The position numbers and the translations under genes were made by a program. DNA of 64,000 nucleotides, taken from positions 124,001-188,000 of the forward strand of contig JAYFQV010000002.1 of assembly GCA_034926605.1 (NCBI GenBank), read 5' to 3'. Below, piece after piece: positions 23,418 to 31,911 of the stretch (positions are counted from its first letter, which is position 1; each line of letters begins with the position of its first letter). The notes beneath the pieces are model-generated. The model had not been told where the DNA came from. It did no database searches and was given only the letters and a program-made list of their open reading frames with translations. This DNA is from CALXXL01 sp034926605 (lineage in GTDB: Bacteria > Verrucomicrobiota > Lentisphaeria > Victivallales > Victivallaceae).

Positions 23418-24491
23418 ATGAAAGTGGTTTGCGATCAAAAGATACCGTTTCTGCCGGGTGCGCTGGAGCATGCCGGGATTCAGGTTGAATATCTGCCCCC
23501 GGCAAAGATTACGCCGGAGGCCGTCCGCCATGCCGACGCACTGTTCGTCCGCACCCGCACCCGGTGCGACGCCCGATTGCTGGACGCCGCGGCCGTACGT
23601 TTTATCGCCACCTGCACCATCGGATTCGACCACCTTGACACGGAGTATCTGGCGAAGCGCGGCATCGCATGGGCCAGCGCGCCGGGCTGCAACGCGCAGT
23701 CGGTGGCGCAGTATGTTGCGGCAGTGCTGGCTTCCCTCGGAATTGGCTCGGGAAAGACGCTAGGAATCGTCGGGGTCGGTCACGTCGGCCGCGCGGTTGA
23801 GCGGGTCGCGCTCGCAATAGGAATGCGGGTTTTGCGCAACGACCCGCCACGGGCCGCGCGCGAGGGTTCGGCCGCCTTCGTTCCACTGCGCGAACTGCTG
23901 GCGACGAGCGATGCCGTAACCGTGCACGTGCCCGGCGGAGACGCGACCCGCAATCTTGCCGGCCTGGAGTTTTTCGCCGGGATGAAGCCGGATGCCCTGT
24001 TCATCAATACGTCGCGCGGCACCGTCGCCGACCCGGCGGCGCTGGCCTCCCGGTGGGGCCCGCTGGTGCTCGACGTCTGGCCGGGCGAACCGGACATAGA
24101 CCGGGCGCTGCTGGAAAAAACCGTTTTCGGCACGCCGCATATCGCCGGCTATTCATCCGACGGCAAGGCTAACGGCACCGCAATGGGCATACGTGCGTTC
24201 GCCGACTTTTTCGGAATCGAGGCTCTTCGCGATTTCGACGTCCGGGCGCTGCCGCCGCCGGGCGAACCGGATTTCCGGCTGCCGGAGCGGGATCAGATTC
24301 GGGCGGCGATACTGCACACCTACGATCCGGCGGAGGACACCGCCAAACTGCGCCGGAACCCGGCATTGTTTGAAACCATTCGCAACGACTATCCGGTACG
24401 GCGTGAATTCCACGCCTTTTCGCTGCATGGCGCCGCACCGGAAAACCTTCACCCGCTCAGTCAACTGGGCTTTAATATCGAGGAACCATAA
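23418..24491 (+). CDS. pdxB: erythronate-4-phosphate dehydrogenase
   Basis: NAD-dependent 2-hydroxyacid dehydrogenase in the DXP-independent route to pyridoxal 5'-phosphate. It has 357 residues. It begins MKVVCDQKIPFLPGALEHAG, as PdxB does. The nucleotide fold GIVGVGHVGRAVERVA, INTSRGTVAD, LDVWPGEPDID and the catalytic His in FGTPHIAGYSSDGK are present, followed by the PdxB-specific C-terminal dimerisation region. The C-terminal extension and DGKANG after the His set it apart from generic D-3-phosphoglycerate dehydrogenases. Its last base is the first base of the thiI start codon. Confidence 0.9.
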   Translation: MKVVCDQKIPFLPGALEHAGIQVEYLPPAKITPEAVRHADALFVRTRTRCDARLLDAAAVRFIATCTIGFDHLDTEYLAKRGIAWASAPGCNAQSVAQYVAAVLASLGIGSGKTLGIVGVGHVGRAVERVALAIGMRVLRNDPPRAAREGSAAFVPLRELLATSDAVTVHVPGGDATRNLAGLEFFAGMKPDALFINTSRGTVADPAALASRWGPLVLDVWPGEPDIDRALLEKTVFGTPHIAGYSSDGKANGTAMGIRAFADFFGIEALRDFDVRALPPPGEPDFRLPERDQIRAAILHTYDPAEDTAKLRRNPALFETIRNDYPVRREFHAFSLHGAAPENLHPLSQLGFNIEEP

Positions 24492-25693
24492 TGTTTAACT
24501 CAATCGTATGCCGCTATCATGAAATAGCCATCAAGGGACACAACCGCAAAAATTTCGAACAGCAGCTGATGGGCAATATCCAGCACAAACTGTGCGACTT
24601 GAAAGATATCCGGGTGAAAAGCATCCGCGGGCGCATGTGGATAGAACATGGCGGCCAAACCCCCTTCTCCTCCGAGGAGCTTGCCGTTATTTCCGAACGG
24701 CTCCGCTTTATGTTCGGCATGGAAAATTTTTCTCCGGCAATACTGGTCAAAAGCGACCTTGAAGAAATCAAGGCGGCGCTTCGGCAGACCGCGCCGAAAA
24801 TATTCGACCCCCTGTTTGCCCGCGGCAAAGGGGTGGACTTCCGCATCCGGGCCCGCCGCAGCGACAAGACGTTCCCGATGAACAGCAATGCCATCGAGAT
24901 CGAACTTGCGACCATGATCGGCGATCTCTATCCCACCCCGGACCTGCGCGTGCATCTCGACGACGATGCCGACATTACCGTCGGATGCGAAGTCCGTGAC
25001 GAATTTACAATGCTGTTTTTCGAGACGCTTCCCGCCGGCGGCGGGCTTCCCACCGGCTCCAACTCTCCGGTGCTGGCGCTGCTTTCCGGCGGCATCGACT
25101 CACCTGTAGCATGTCTTTTGACCATGAAGCGTGGCTCCGAAGTCGACTTCATCAGCTTTCATTCCGACCCGTACACGCCGCCGGAGACCGTTGAGAAAAT
25201 ATCCGGCATCGGATGCTATCTGAATGCATTTCAGCGCCGCGGAACCCACTATTTCGCCAATATTGCCGCCATCCAGAAATTGATCCGCGACAACTGCAAC
25301 CCCCGCTACCGTACCGTTCTCTATCGCCGCATGATGTTCCGAATCGCGGAAAAAATCGCGCGCGCCGGGCGCTGCAAGGCGCTGCTCACCGGCGAAGCGC
25401 TGGGGCAGGTGGCCAGCCAGACCATTGAGAACATGAGCGCCATCAATGCCGCCACCTCGCTGCTGGTTTTGCGTCCGCTGGTGGGTATGGACAAGCTGGA
25501 GTCCATCCGGTTGGCCCAGAAGTTCGGCACCTATGAAAAATCGATCGTCCAAGTCCCGGATAGTTGTACCGTTTTCATGCCGCAGGCGCCGGCGACCCGC
25601 AGCGAAATCGCTGTGCTTGAGGAAGAAGAGGCCAAACTAGGCGACTGGCAGGCCGTTTTGGACCAAATCGTGGCGGCGGCGGAAACACGCTGA
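24491..25693 (+). CDS. thiI: tRNA 4-thiouridine sulfurtransferase ThiI
   Basis: Thiolates U8 of tRNA and can take part in thiamine thiazole synthesis. The 400-residue protein has an N-terminal ferredoxin-like and THUMP region (RYHEIAIKGHNRKNFEQQL; GRGVDFRIRARRSDKTFP as GKGVDFRI...), then the PP-loop ATP pyrophosphatase domain with LLSGGIDSPVACLL near residue 198. There is no C-terminal rhodanese domain with a sulfur-carrying Cys, unlike the 480-residue enterobacterial form. It should therefore rely on a dedicated desulfurase, as in Bacillus. CRTVLYRRMMF and GEALGQVASQT are also conserved. Translation is coupled to pdxB by a one-base overlap. Confidence 0.93.
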   Translation: MFNSIVCRYHEIAIKGHNRKNFEQQLMGNIQHKLCDLKDIRVKSIRGRMWIEHGGQTPFSSEELAVISERLRFMFGMENFSPAILVKSDLEEIKAALRQTAPKIFDPLFARGKGVDFRIRARRSDKTFPMNSNAIEIELATMIGDLYPTPDLRVHLDDDADITVGCEVRDEFTMLFFETLPAGGGLPTGSNSPVLALLSGGIDSPVACLLTMKRGSEVDFISFHSDPYTPPETVEKISGIGCYLNAFQRRGTHYFANIAAIQKLIRDNCNPRYRTVLYRRMMFRIAEKIARAGRCKALLTGEALGQVASQTIENMSAINAATSLLVLRPLVGMDKLESIRLAQKFGTYEKSIVQVPDSCTVFMPQAPATRSEIAVLEEEEAKLGDWQAVLDQIVAAAETR

Positions 25694-25714
25694 CCGGAAA
25701 ACCCGGCGGCGGCC

Positions 25715-25743
25715 TTGCATTTCCGGTGCCCGATATGTATATT
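25715..25743 (+). promoter_or_regulatory. mreC operon promoter
   Basis: TTGCAT (25715-25720), 17-bp spacer, TATATT (25738-25743); GGAG and the mreC ATG follow 23-37 bases later. Confidence 0.65.
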
Positions 25744-25779
25744 ACCACTGAATAGTTATAGTTACGGAGAGAACAACTG

Positions 25780-26667
25780 ATGTGGCGTTGGCGCGGCGGA
25801 AATTTTTGGAAAAGCGGCTGGTTTGCGGCATCCGTTCTGCTGCTGGCGTTGCTGGTGGCCGGGTCGGTGCCGTCGCTGAGGCGCGTTTCGCGTCGGATCG
25901 CGGCCGATTTCATGCAGCCGTACTGGGCGGCCAGCCTGGCGGCGCGCAATCGCATTGCGTCGGAGGCGACGGTTGCATTGGACAAACGCACGCTGGCCGC
26001 CGGATATGAATCCGCCCGGCTTGATCTTGCCGCCGCCCGGGCGGAGCTGGCGAGACTGGCCGGCGTGGATGCCGAAAACCGCAGACTGCGGCAGCTGCTG
26101 GGGCTGGCGCCACCGCCCGGATTCCGGCAGGTGACCGCCCAGATAACCGTGTTGGACCCGCTGTATTGGCGAGATCATTTTACCATCGACAAAGGCTCGG
26201 CCGACGGGCTGGAACCCGGCTTGGCGGTACTGGCGCCGGTAATGAACGACGTCGGCGCGCCGACACTGGCGGTGGCGGGATTCATTGATTCTGTTTCCAA
26301 TCACACCTCGCAAGTCAACAGCCTGTTCAATCCCAGGCTCCGGCTGGCGGCGGAGCTGCCAAAATCCAGAACCGTCGGCTTTGTCAACGGTGAAAACGTC
26401 CGGACGCCAGTCGACAATCTCGTAGGAATAAGCTATTTGCCCCTGGGGGAAAACTATACGCTGGGAGAACCGGTGGTCACCTCCGGATTCGACCGCCGGA
26501 TCCCGGCCAATCTGCCGCTGGGAGAACTTGCGGATCTCGAAGCCGAAAACGGCCGGTTCGACGCCGCGCTCTACCGGCGCGGTCATCTCCGCTGCTTCAT
26601 CTCGTCGCCGGACGCCATCCGATTCGTGATCATACCGGTGCCGGAACCCCCGACGGCGAGGGAGTAG
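25780..26667 (+). CDS. mreC: cell shape-determining protein MreC
   Basis: Periplasmic elongasome scaffold that links MreB to PBP2. It has 295 residues. An N-terminal transmembrane helix (WFAASVLLLALLVAGSVP) is followed by an Ala-rich coiled coil with LAAARAELARLAGVDAENRRLRQLLGL, and the C-terminal beta domain with ITVLDPLYWRDHFTIDKGSADGLEPGLAVLAP and SGFDRRIPANLPLGEL. DKGSADGL and the coiled coil ENRRLRQLL are family signatures. MreB is not found beside it. The operon is mreC-mreD-mrdA with gaps of 4 and 2 bp. Confidence 0.92.
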   Translation: MWRWRGGNFWKSGWFAASVLLLALLVAGSVPSLRRVSRRIAADFMQPYWAASLAARNRIASEATVALDKRTLAAGYESARLDLAAARAELARLAGVDAENRRLRQLLGLAPPPGFRQVTAQITVLDPLYWRDHFTIDKGSADGLEPGLAVLAPVMNDVGAPTLAVAGFIDSVSNHTSQVNSLFNPRLRLAAELPKSRTVGFVNGENVRTPVDNLVGISYLPLGENYTLGEPVVTSGFDRRIPANLPLGELADLEAENGRFDAALYRRGHLRCFISSPDAIRFVIIPVPEPPTARE

Positions 26668-26671
26668 CTCA

Positions 26672-27202
26672 ATGTACGTCATCTTCATTCTTTTGACCAT
26701 TATGATCTCCTGTGTCGCGGAATTCTACCTCGGTAGCTGGCGGGTTATGTTGCCGTTTGTCGGCAACGCGGTTTTCTATTTCACGGTGGCCGGATCCTGG
26801 AAATCCGGGCTGTTCGCGGCCGTGGCCGGCGGCGTATTGCTGGACCTGGCGTGGGGCCGCACCGGATTCTATACCGCCGCCGCGCTGGTGCTGTGGACGT
26901 TTGCCGCACGCGGATGGGCCCGCCGCCATCTGGAGACCCCGGTGGTGGCAAACCTGATTCCCGGCGCGGCGCTCCCGGCATTTCTGGCGCTGGCCGCCTG
27001 GGGTCTCCAGATAATTTCCGGATTCGACCGGCCGATCGAACTGGACTGGATGCGCTGCTCGGAACTGCTTTTGGCCGGAATTTTCAACGCACCGGCTCTG
27101 GTAATAACCATTATTCTGCTGGACTCGGTGGCCGGCGCCTGCGGTCTTGATCGCTTCGCCCAGAGCTTCGAACGCCACAAGCGCGAAGCGGAGGACGTTT
27201 AG
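26672..27202 (+). CDS. mreD: rod shape-determining protein MreD
   Basis: An integral membrane protein of 176 residues with about five hydrophobic segments (MYVIFILLTIMISCVAEFY, MLPFVGNAVFYFTVAGSW, GLFAAVAGGVLLDLAWG, AALPAFLALAAWGLQIISGF, NAPALVITIILLDSVAGA). Sequence conservation in MreD is low; the call rests on length, topology, the G.L.DL..G signature in GGVLLDLAWGRTGFYTAA, and the position between mreC and mrdA. It works with MreC and PBP2 in lateral wall synthesis. Confidence 0.8.
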   Translation: MYVIFILLTIMISCVAEFYLGSWRVMLPFVGNAVFYFTVAGSWKSGLFAAVAGGVLLDLAWGRTGFYTAAALVLWTFAARGWARRHLETPVVANLIPGAALPAFLALAAWGLQIISGFDRPIELDWMRCSELLLAGIFNAPALVITIILLDSVAGACGLDRFAQSFERHKREAEDV

Positions 27203-27204
27203 GC

Positions 27205-29019
27205 ATGGCCGTTTCGCTGGATACCCCGCGGGCAAGGATCGCAATCATAGCTGCGGTGCTTTTGGGCATATTCGTGCTGATGGGCATAAAAGCCTTCCGG
27301 GAGCAGGTCAATCTCGGAGCAAAACACGAGGGTGCCGTTATACGACAGTCGGTGAGGCGCATCCGCATTCCGGCGCTGCGCGGAAAAATTTTTTCGGCCG
27401 ACCTGGAACTGCTGGCCGGAAACGTGGTTTGCTATGACGTAAATTTCTATCCCGACGAAATGCGTCAACCCGGCCCCCCTTCGCGCACCGTGAACTACGC
27501 GCTGAAAATCTACGCCGAGCTTCAGGCTGCTCTCGGACGGCGCGGCAATCTGACCGATGACGAAATCCGCTACCTGTTTTACAACCGAGCCGGGCTGCCC
27601 ATGACCGTTTTCTCCGACCTGTCCGATCGAGACATTTCCGCAGTCTTCGACCTCCAGAAGCGCTATTCCGGCATTGAGGTCTCTCCAGACTCGCGGCGCC
27701 TTTATCCGCAATACGACCTTGCCTGCCATCTGCTCGGCTACGCGCAGCGGCAGGATCCGGCCAAGGCCGACGACCGTGGCGATTTTTTCTACTACCTTCC
27801 GGATTTGGTCGGCAAGGTGGGGCTTGAAAAATACTGCGACGCGTTCCCCGGCCTGCGCGGGCTATGCGGTGACGCCGGCTATGAACTGGTGCGGGTGGAT
27901 AATTTCGGATTTGTTCGCGAAGTTATTGATCGCACCAGCACCCCCGTCAACGGCAATAACGTGATCCTGACGCTGGATGCCCGCGCCCAGCGCATCGCGG
28001 AAAGCCTGCTCCGGGATCAGGACGGCGCCATCGTGCTGCTGGATGCCGACACCGGCGCGGTGATCGCCATGTGTTCCGAACCCGGCTACGACCTCAATCT
28101 GTTCTCCCCCGGAATCAGCAGCGTGCGCTACCGGGCCTTGGCCACCTCGCCGGATTCTCCGTTGTTCAACCGCGCGATTTACGGGTCCTACCTGCCCGGC
28201 TCGATTATCAAGCCGCTCACCCTGTTGGCGTACCTCGAATCCGGCGGCGACCCGGAAGCCGAGATTTCCTGCGATGGTTCCACCACCGTTTCCGGCGTGC
28301 GCATCCGGTGCGAATCCTGGCGCAACGGCGGCCACGGCCCGGTAAACTTATATTCCGCCATAGAAAAGTCTTGCAATGATTATGTGATCGAGCGCGCGGT
28401 GGCCTTGGGGCTGGGGCCTTTGGCAAAGATGTACGCCTCGGCCGGGATCGGCAAGAAACCCGGATTCGAGCTAGGCGGCAATTCCGGGCTGCTCCCGGAC
28501 GAGAATCTGGCGCGCCGCCTTAAGAAACGGGCCTGGAGCGGCGCCGACACCGCGTATGTCTCCATCGGTCAGGGAATGATCGAAATAACGCCGCTCCAGG
28601 CCGCGCTCTACGCCGCCGCGATCGCCAACGGCGGCAACCTGATGCGCCCCTATGTGGTGGACAAGGTCATCGATGACCGCGGAACCGTATTGCGCCAGAC
28701 CCGCCCGGAGGTGGCCGGACGCCTGGCGGCGTCTCCCGAAAATATCGACATCATCAGGCAGGCCATGCGCCGGGTGGTGGTCTCTGGAACCGGGCGCCGC
28801 GCCAAAACCGAGGTGATCGACCTTTACGGCAAAACCGGAACCGCCGAAGTCGGCATCAAACCGAACCTGCGCAACAACAGTTTTTTCATCTGCTTCGGTT
28901 CCGACGGCAAACGAACCTACGCCATGTTCATCGCGGTGGAATCCGGTTCCGGCGGCGGACGCGACTGCGCGCCGCTTGCAAAAGCTTTTTTCGAGGAGTA
29001 TCTTAATACACAAAGATAA
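27205..29019 (+). CDS. mrdA: penicillin-binding protein 2 (peptidoglycan transpeptidase)
   Basis: Class B PBP that cross-links peptidoglycan during elongation. The 604-residue protein has an N-terminal membrane anchor (IAIIAAVLLGIFVLMGIKAF), a pedestal domain with IPALRGKIFSADLELLA, and the transpeptidase domain: SxxK as GSIIKP near residue 333, SxN as KSCND near 389, and KTG as YGKTGTAE near 550. GQGMIEITPLQAALYAAAIANGG is also typical of PBP2. The mreC-mreD neighbourhood supports PBP2 rather than FtsI (PBP3). The partner glycosyltransferase rodA is not adjacent. The pfk promoter lies within the last 50 bases of the gene. Confidence 0.93.
   Translation: MAVSLDTPRARIAIIAAVLLGIFVLMGIKAFREQVNLGAKHEGAVIRQSVRRIRIPALRGKIFSADLELLAGNVVCYDVNFYPDEMRQPGPPSRTVNYALKIYAELQAALGRRGNLTDDEIRYLFYNRAGLPMTVFSDLSDRDISAVFDLQKRYSGIEVSPDSRRLYPQYDLACHLLGYAQRQDPAKADDRGDFFYYLPDLVGKVGLEKYCDAFPGLRGLCGDAGYELVRVDNFGFVREVIDRTSTPVNGNNVILTLDARAQRIAESLLRDQDGAIVLLDADTGAVIAMCSEPGYDLNLFSPGISSVRYRALATSPDSPLFNRAIYGSYLPGSIIKPLTLLAYLESGGDPEAEISCDGSTTVSGVRIRCESWRNGGHGPVNLYSAIEKSCNDYVIERAVALGLGPLAKMYASAGIGKKPGFELGGNSGLLPDENLARRLKKRAWSGADTAYVSIGQGMIEITPLQAALYAAAIANGGNLMRPYVVDKVIDDRGTVLRQTRPEVAGRLAASPENIDIIRQAMRRVVVSGTGRRAKTEVIDLYGKTGTAEVGIKPNLRNNSFFICFGSDGKRTYAMFIAVESGSGGGRDCAPLAKAFFEEYLNTQR
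28976..29004 (+). promoter_or_regulatory. phosphofructokinase promoter
   Basis: TTGCAA (28976-28981), 17-bp spacer and TATCTT (28999-29004), inside the 3' end of mrdA. GGAG at 29041 and the ATG at 29054 follow. Confidence 0.5.
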
Positions 29020-29053
29020 ACAACCGCTTTTCAGAAGATTGGAGATTATTGTA

Positions 29054-31279
29054 ATGAATTCATCGGAAAAACGCCCCGCCATCGGGGTTTTGACCAGTGG
29101 CGGCGACGCCCCCGGCATGAACGCCGCGGTGCGTGCGGTGGTTCGCTTCGGAATTGCCTCCCGGCTCCGGGTTTTCGCCATATACGACGGCTACCAGGGC
29201 ATGGTTGACGGCAACATCAAGGAGCTTTTCTGGGGCAGCGTCTCCGGCATTCTGGCTCGCGGCGGCACCGTGATCGGCACTGCTCGCTGTCTGGAATTCC
29301 GAGAAGAATCCGGCCTGCTGAAAGCCGCCCTTAACCTGCACAAATCCGGCATCAACAAGCTGGTGGTGATCGGCGGCGACGGCTCGCTTTCCGGCGCCAA
29401 TCAGCTGCGGGAAGAGTGGCCGGAACTTCAGAAAAAGCTGCTGGCAGACCAGAAAATCACCGAGGAAGAAGCCGCCTTCTGTAAAAACCTGTTCATTGTC
29501 GGACTGGTGGGCAGCATCGATAACGACATGGCTGAAACCGACATGACCATCGGCGCCGATTCCGCGCTGCACCGCATCACCGAATCGGTGGACGACCTGC
29601 GCAGCACCGCACTCAGCCACCAGCGAACCTTCGTCGTTGAAGTCATGGGCCGCAATTGCGGCTATCTCGCGCTGATGAGCGCCATCGCCACCGGCGCCAG
29701 CAACGTCTTCATTCCCGAGGCCCCCGCCGGGAAGGACTGGAAAACCAATCTGTGCAAACTGCTCGAGGCCGGGCGCAAGGCCGGACGCCGCGACAATATC
29801 ATCATCGTGGCAGAAGGCGCGCGCGACGTCGACGGCAACCCGGTCACCGCCGTGGAAGTTCAAAAGGCGATCGAGGACGGTCTGAACATAGAGGCTCGCG
29901 TTACCATTCTCGGCCACGTTCAGCGCGGCGGCTCCCCGTCCGCGTTCGACCGCTACATGAGCACCGCCTGCGGCTGCGCCGCGGTGCACGAGCTTATCAA
30001 CGCCGATGAACACAGCGAGTCCATGATGGTCGGCCTGCGCGGCAACCGCATCGCCGCGGTGCCGCTCATGGATGCGGTCAAGAAAACCCGAACCATCGCC
30101 GCCGCGATCAAGGACAGGGATTTCGACCTTGCCGAGGAGCTGCGCGGCCCGGCGTGGAGCCAGGCTCTGGAAATCTACCGGACCCTGTGCCTGGCGGTGC
30201 CCGCCCTTACCAAGAAGCCGGCCCGCAAGTTCCGCCTTGGCGTGATGACTTGCGGCTGGCCCGCCCCGGGCATGAACAGCGCCATCCGCACGGTGGTCAG
30301 ACTCGGGCTTAATCGCGGCCACGAGATCATCGGCATCGAAAACGGCGTCGAGGGGCTGGTCGAAAACCACTCCCGGCAGCTGGGCTGGATGGAGGTTGAG
30401 GAGTGGAACTCCGACGGCGGCAGCAAGCTCGGCGCCAATCGCCGCCTGCCCAAGGCGGACGACTTTTATCACATTGCCCGCACGCTTGACGACTGGAAGC
30501 TGGACGGCCTGCTGGTGATCGGCGGCTGGAGTTCCTACACGCTGGTGGAACTTTTGCAGCGCGAGCGTCGCAATTATCCCTCTTTCAAGCTGCCGATGGT
30601 GTGCATTCCTTCCACCATCAACAACAACCTGCCGGCCAGCGAACTTTCGGTGGGTGCGGACACCGCGCTGAATTCCATCGTCAACGCGGTCGATCAGGTC
30701 AAAAACTCCGCCGACAGTTCACGCCGGTTTTTCATGGTCGAAGTCATGGGCCGCTACTGCGGTTATCTCGCCACCATGAGCGGTATCGCCACCGGCGCGG
30801 AATTCGTCTATCTGCACGAACATGGGGTAACTCTCGACATGATGCGGGCCGACCTTGCCAAGCTGGCAAAAAGTTTCCGCCACGGCGATCGCCGGGTGGC
30901 GCTGGCCATACGCAACGAAAACGCCAACGACACCTACACCACCGACTTCATGTGCTCGCTGTACGAGGAGGAGGGCGGCGACCTGTTCGACGTCCGCCGT
31001 ACCGTGCTGGGCCCGCTGCAGCAGGGCGGCGTCCCTTCCCCGTTCGACCGCATCCAGGGTACGCGCCTCGCCTATGAGGGGATCAACGCACTGCTGGCGC
31101 TGATCGAACAGAAGTCCGGCGACTGCGGTTGCGTGGGCCAGGAATTCGGACACTATGTTTTTAAGCCCTGGCACGAACTCGAACGGTTGACGATCGAAGA
31201 GTTCCAGCGTCCGAAGAAGCAGTGGTGGCTGGATCTCTATGAAATGTCCGACATACTTGCATTTCAACCCGAAAAATGA
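29054..31279 (+). CDS. pfkA: 6-phosphofructokinase, tandem two-domain (eukaryote-type)
   Basis: ATP-dependent phosphofructokinase of glycolysis. The protein has 741 residues, twice the usual bacterial 320. The N-terminal half has GVLTSGGDAPGMNAAVRAVV, GGTVIGTARCLEFRE, GGDGSLSGAN (Gly for ATP) and the catalytic VGSIDNDMAETDMTIGADSALHRI. The C-terminal half is a second PFK fold with TCGWPAPGMNSAIRTVV and VMGRYCGYLATMSGIATGAE, but its active-site strand is IPSTINNNLPASELSVGADTALN, with Asn in place of the catalytic Asp, and GGWSSY in place of GGDGS. This is the pattern of animal and fungal enzymes: an active N half and an allosteric C half. ATG 29054 is chosen for the GGAG at 29041; an in-frame codon at 28976 lies within mrdA. 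It overlaps the SDR start by ATGA. Confidence 0.9.
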   Translation: MNSSEKRPAIGVLTSGGDAPGMNAAVRAVVRFGIASRLRVFAIYDGYQGMVDGNIKELFWGSVSGILARGGTVIGTARCLEFREESGLLKAALNLHKSGINKLVVIGGDGSLSGANQLREEWPELQKKLLADQKITEEEAAFCKNLFIVGLVGSIDNDMAETDMTIGADSALHRITESVDDLRSTALSHQRTFVVEVMGRNCGYLALMSAIATGASNVFIPEAPAGKDWKTNLCKLLEAGRKAGRRDNIIIVAEGARDVDGNPVTAVEVQKAIEDGLNIEARVTILGHVQRGGSPSAFDRYMSTACGCAAVHELINADEHSESMMVGLRGNRIAAVPLMDAVKKTRTIAAAIKDRDFDLAEELRGPAWSQALEIYRTLCLAVPALTKKPARKFRLGVMTCGWPAPGMNSAIRTVVRLGLNRGHEIIGIENGVEGLVENHSRQLGWMEVEEWNSDGGSKLGANRRLPKADDFYHIARTLDDWKLDGLLVIGGWSSYTLVELLQRERRNYPSFKLPMVCIPSTINNNLPASELSVGADTALNSIVNAVDQVKNSADSSRRFFMVEVMGRYCGYLATMSGIATGAEFVYLHEHGVTLDMMRADLAKLAKSFRHGDRRVALAIRNENANDTYTTDFMCSLYEEEGGDLFDVRRTVLGPLQQGGVPSPFDRIQGTRLAYEGINALLALIEQKSGDCGCVGQEFGHYVFKPWHELERLTIEEFQRPKKQWWLDLYEMSDILAFQPEK

Positions 31280-31911
31280 ATCTGTCCGGAAAAAGAGTGT
31301 TGGTGACCGGCGGCGGCCGGCGCTTCGGCGCGCTGCTCGCCGCGCGGCTGCGTGAACGCGGCGCCGAGGTGGTGATCCATTGCCGCACCGCCAATGTTCC
31401 GGGTGCGGTGGCGTTGGACTTCATGTCCGGCAGCCCGGTTGAGCTGCTGGACGCGGTCGGACACTTGGATGCGCTGATCAACAACGCGTCGGTTTTTCTG
31501 CATGCATCGGCATCGGAGCAGCGCCGGGTCAACTTCGAGTTCCCGGCCGAACTGAATTTTGAGTTCTTCCGCCGCTACGGCGCCGGATGCATAGTAAATG
31601 TTCTGGACGCGGCGGCGTTCCGCCCTTCCGCTGACCCCTATTTGAACAGCAAATACATGTTATGGCACGCCACCGCGCTTCAGGCGGCCGATTTCGCCCC
31701 GGGCGTTCGGGTCAACGCTATGGCTCCGGGGCCGATGATTCCGCCGCCTGATTTTGCCGAGAGCGGCATGAAAAAGACTGCGGCAACCATGCCGATGAAG
31801 CGGGCGGTGGATCCCGACGACGCCGCCGCCGCCGTGATCTTTCTGCTGGAAAACGAATCGATAACCGGTGCAGTCCTGACCGTGGACTGCGGATTGGGGA
31901 TGACATTATGA
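31276..31911 (+). CDS. short-chain dehydrogenase/reductase (possible pteridine reductase)
   Basis: An SDR Rossmann protein of 211 residues. VLVTGGGRRFGALLAARL is the NADP-binding loop, INNASVF matches NNAS, and YLNSKYMLWHAT holds the catalytic Y-x3-K. The usual Ser of the active-site triad is replaced within DAAAFRPSADP, as in pteridine reductases and dihydromonapterin reductase (FolM), and C-terminal VRVNAMAPGPMIPPP fits that group. At 211 residues it is shorter than most (240). The substrate is not settled. Its start overlaps the pfk stop and its stop overlaps the nnr start, so the three are translated together. Confidence 0.78.
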   Translation: MNLSGKRVLVTGGGRRFGALLAARLRERGAEVVIHCRTANVPGAVALDFMSGSPVELLDAVGHLDALINNASVFLHASASEQRRVNFEFPAELNFEFFRRYGAGCIVNVLDAAAFRPSADPYLNSKYMLWHATALQAADFAPGVRVNAMAPGPMIPPPDFAESGMKKTAATMPMKRAVDPDDAAAAVIFLLENESITGAVLTVDCGLGMTL

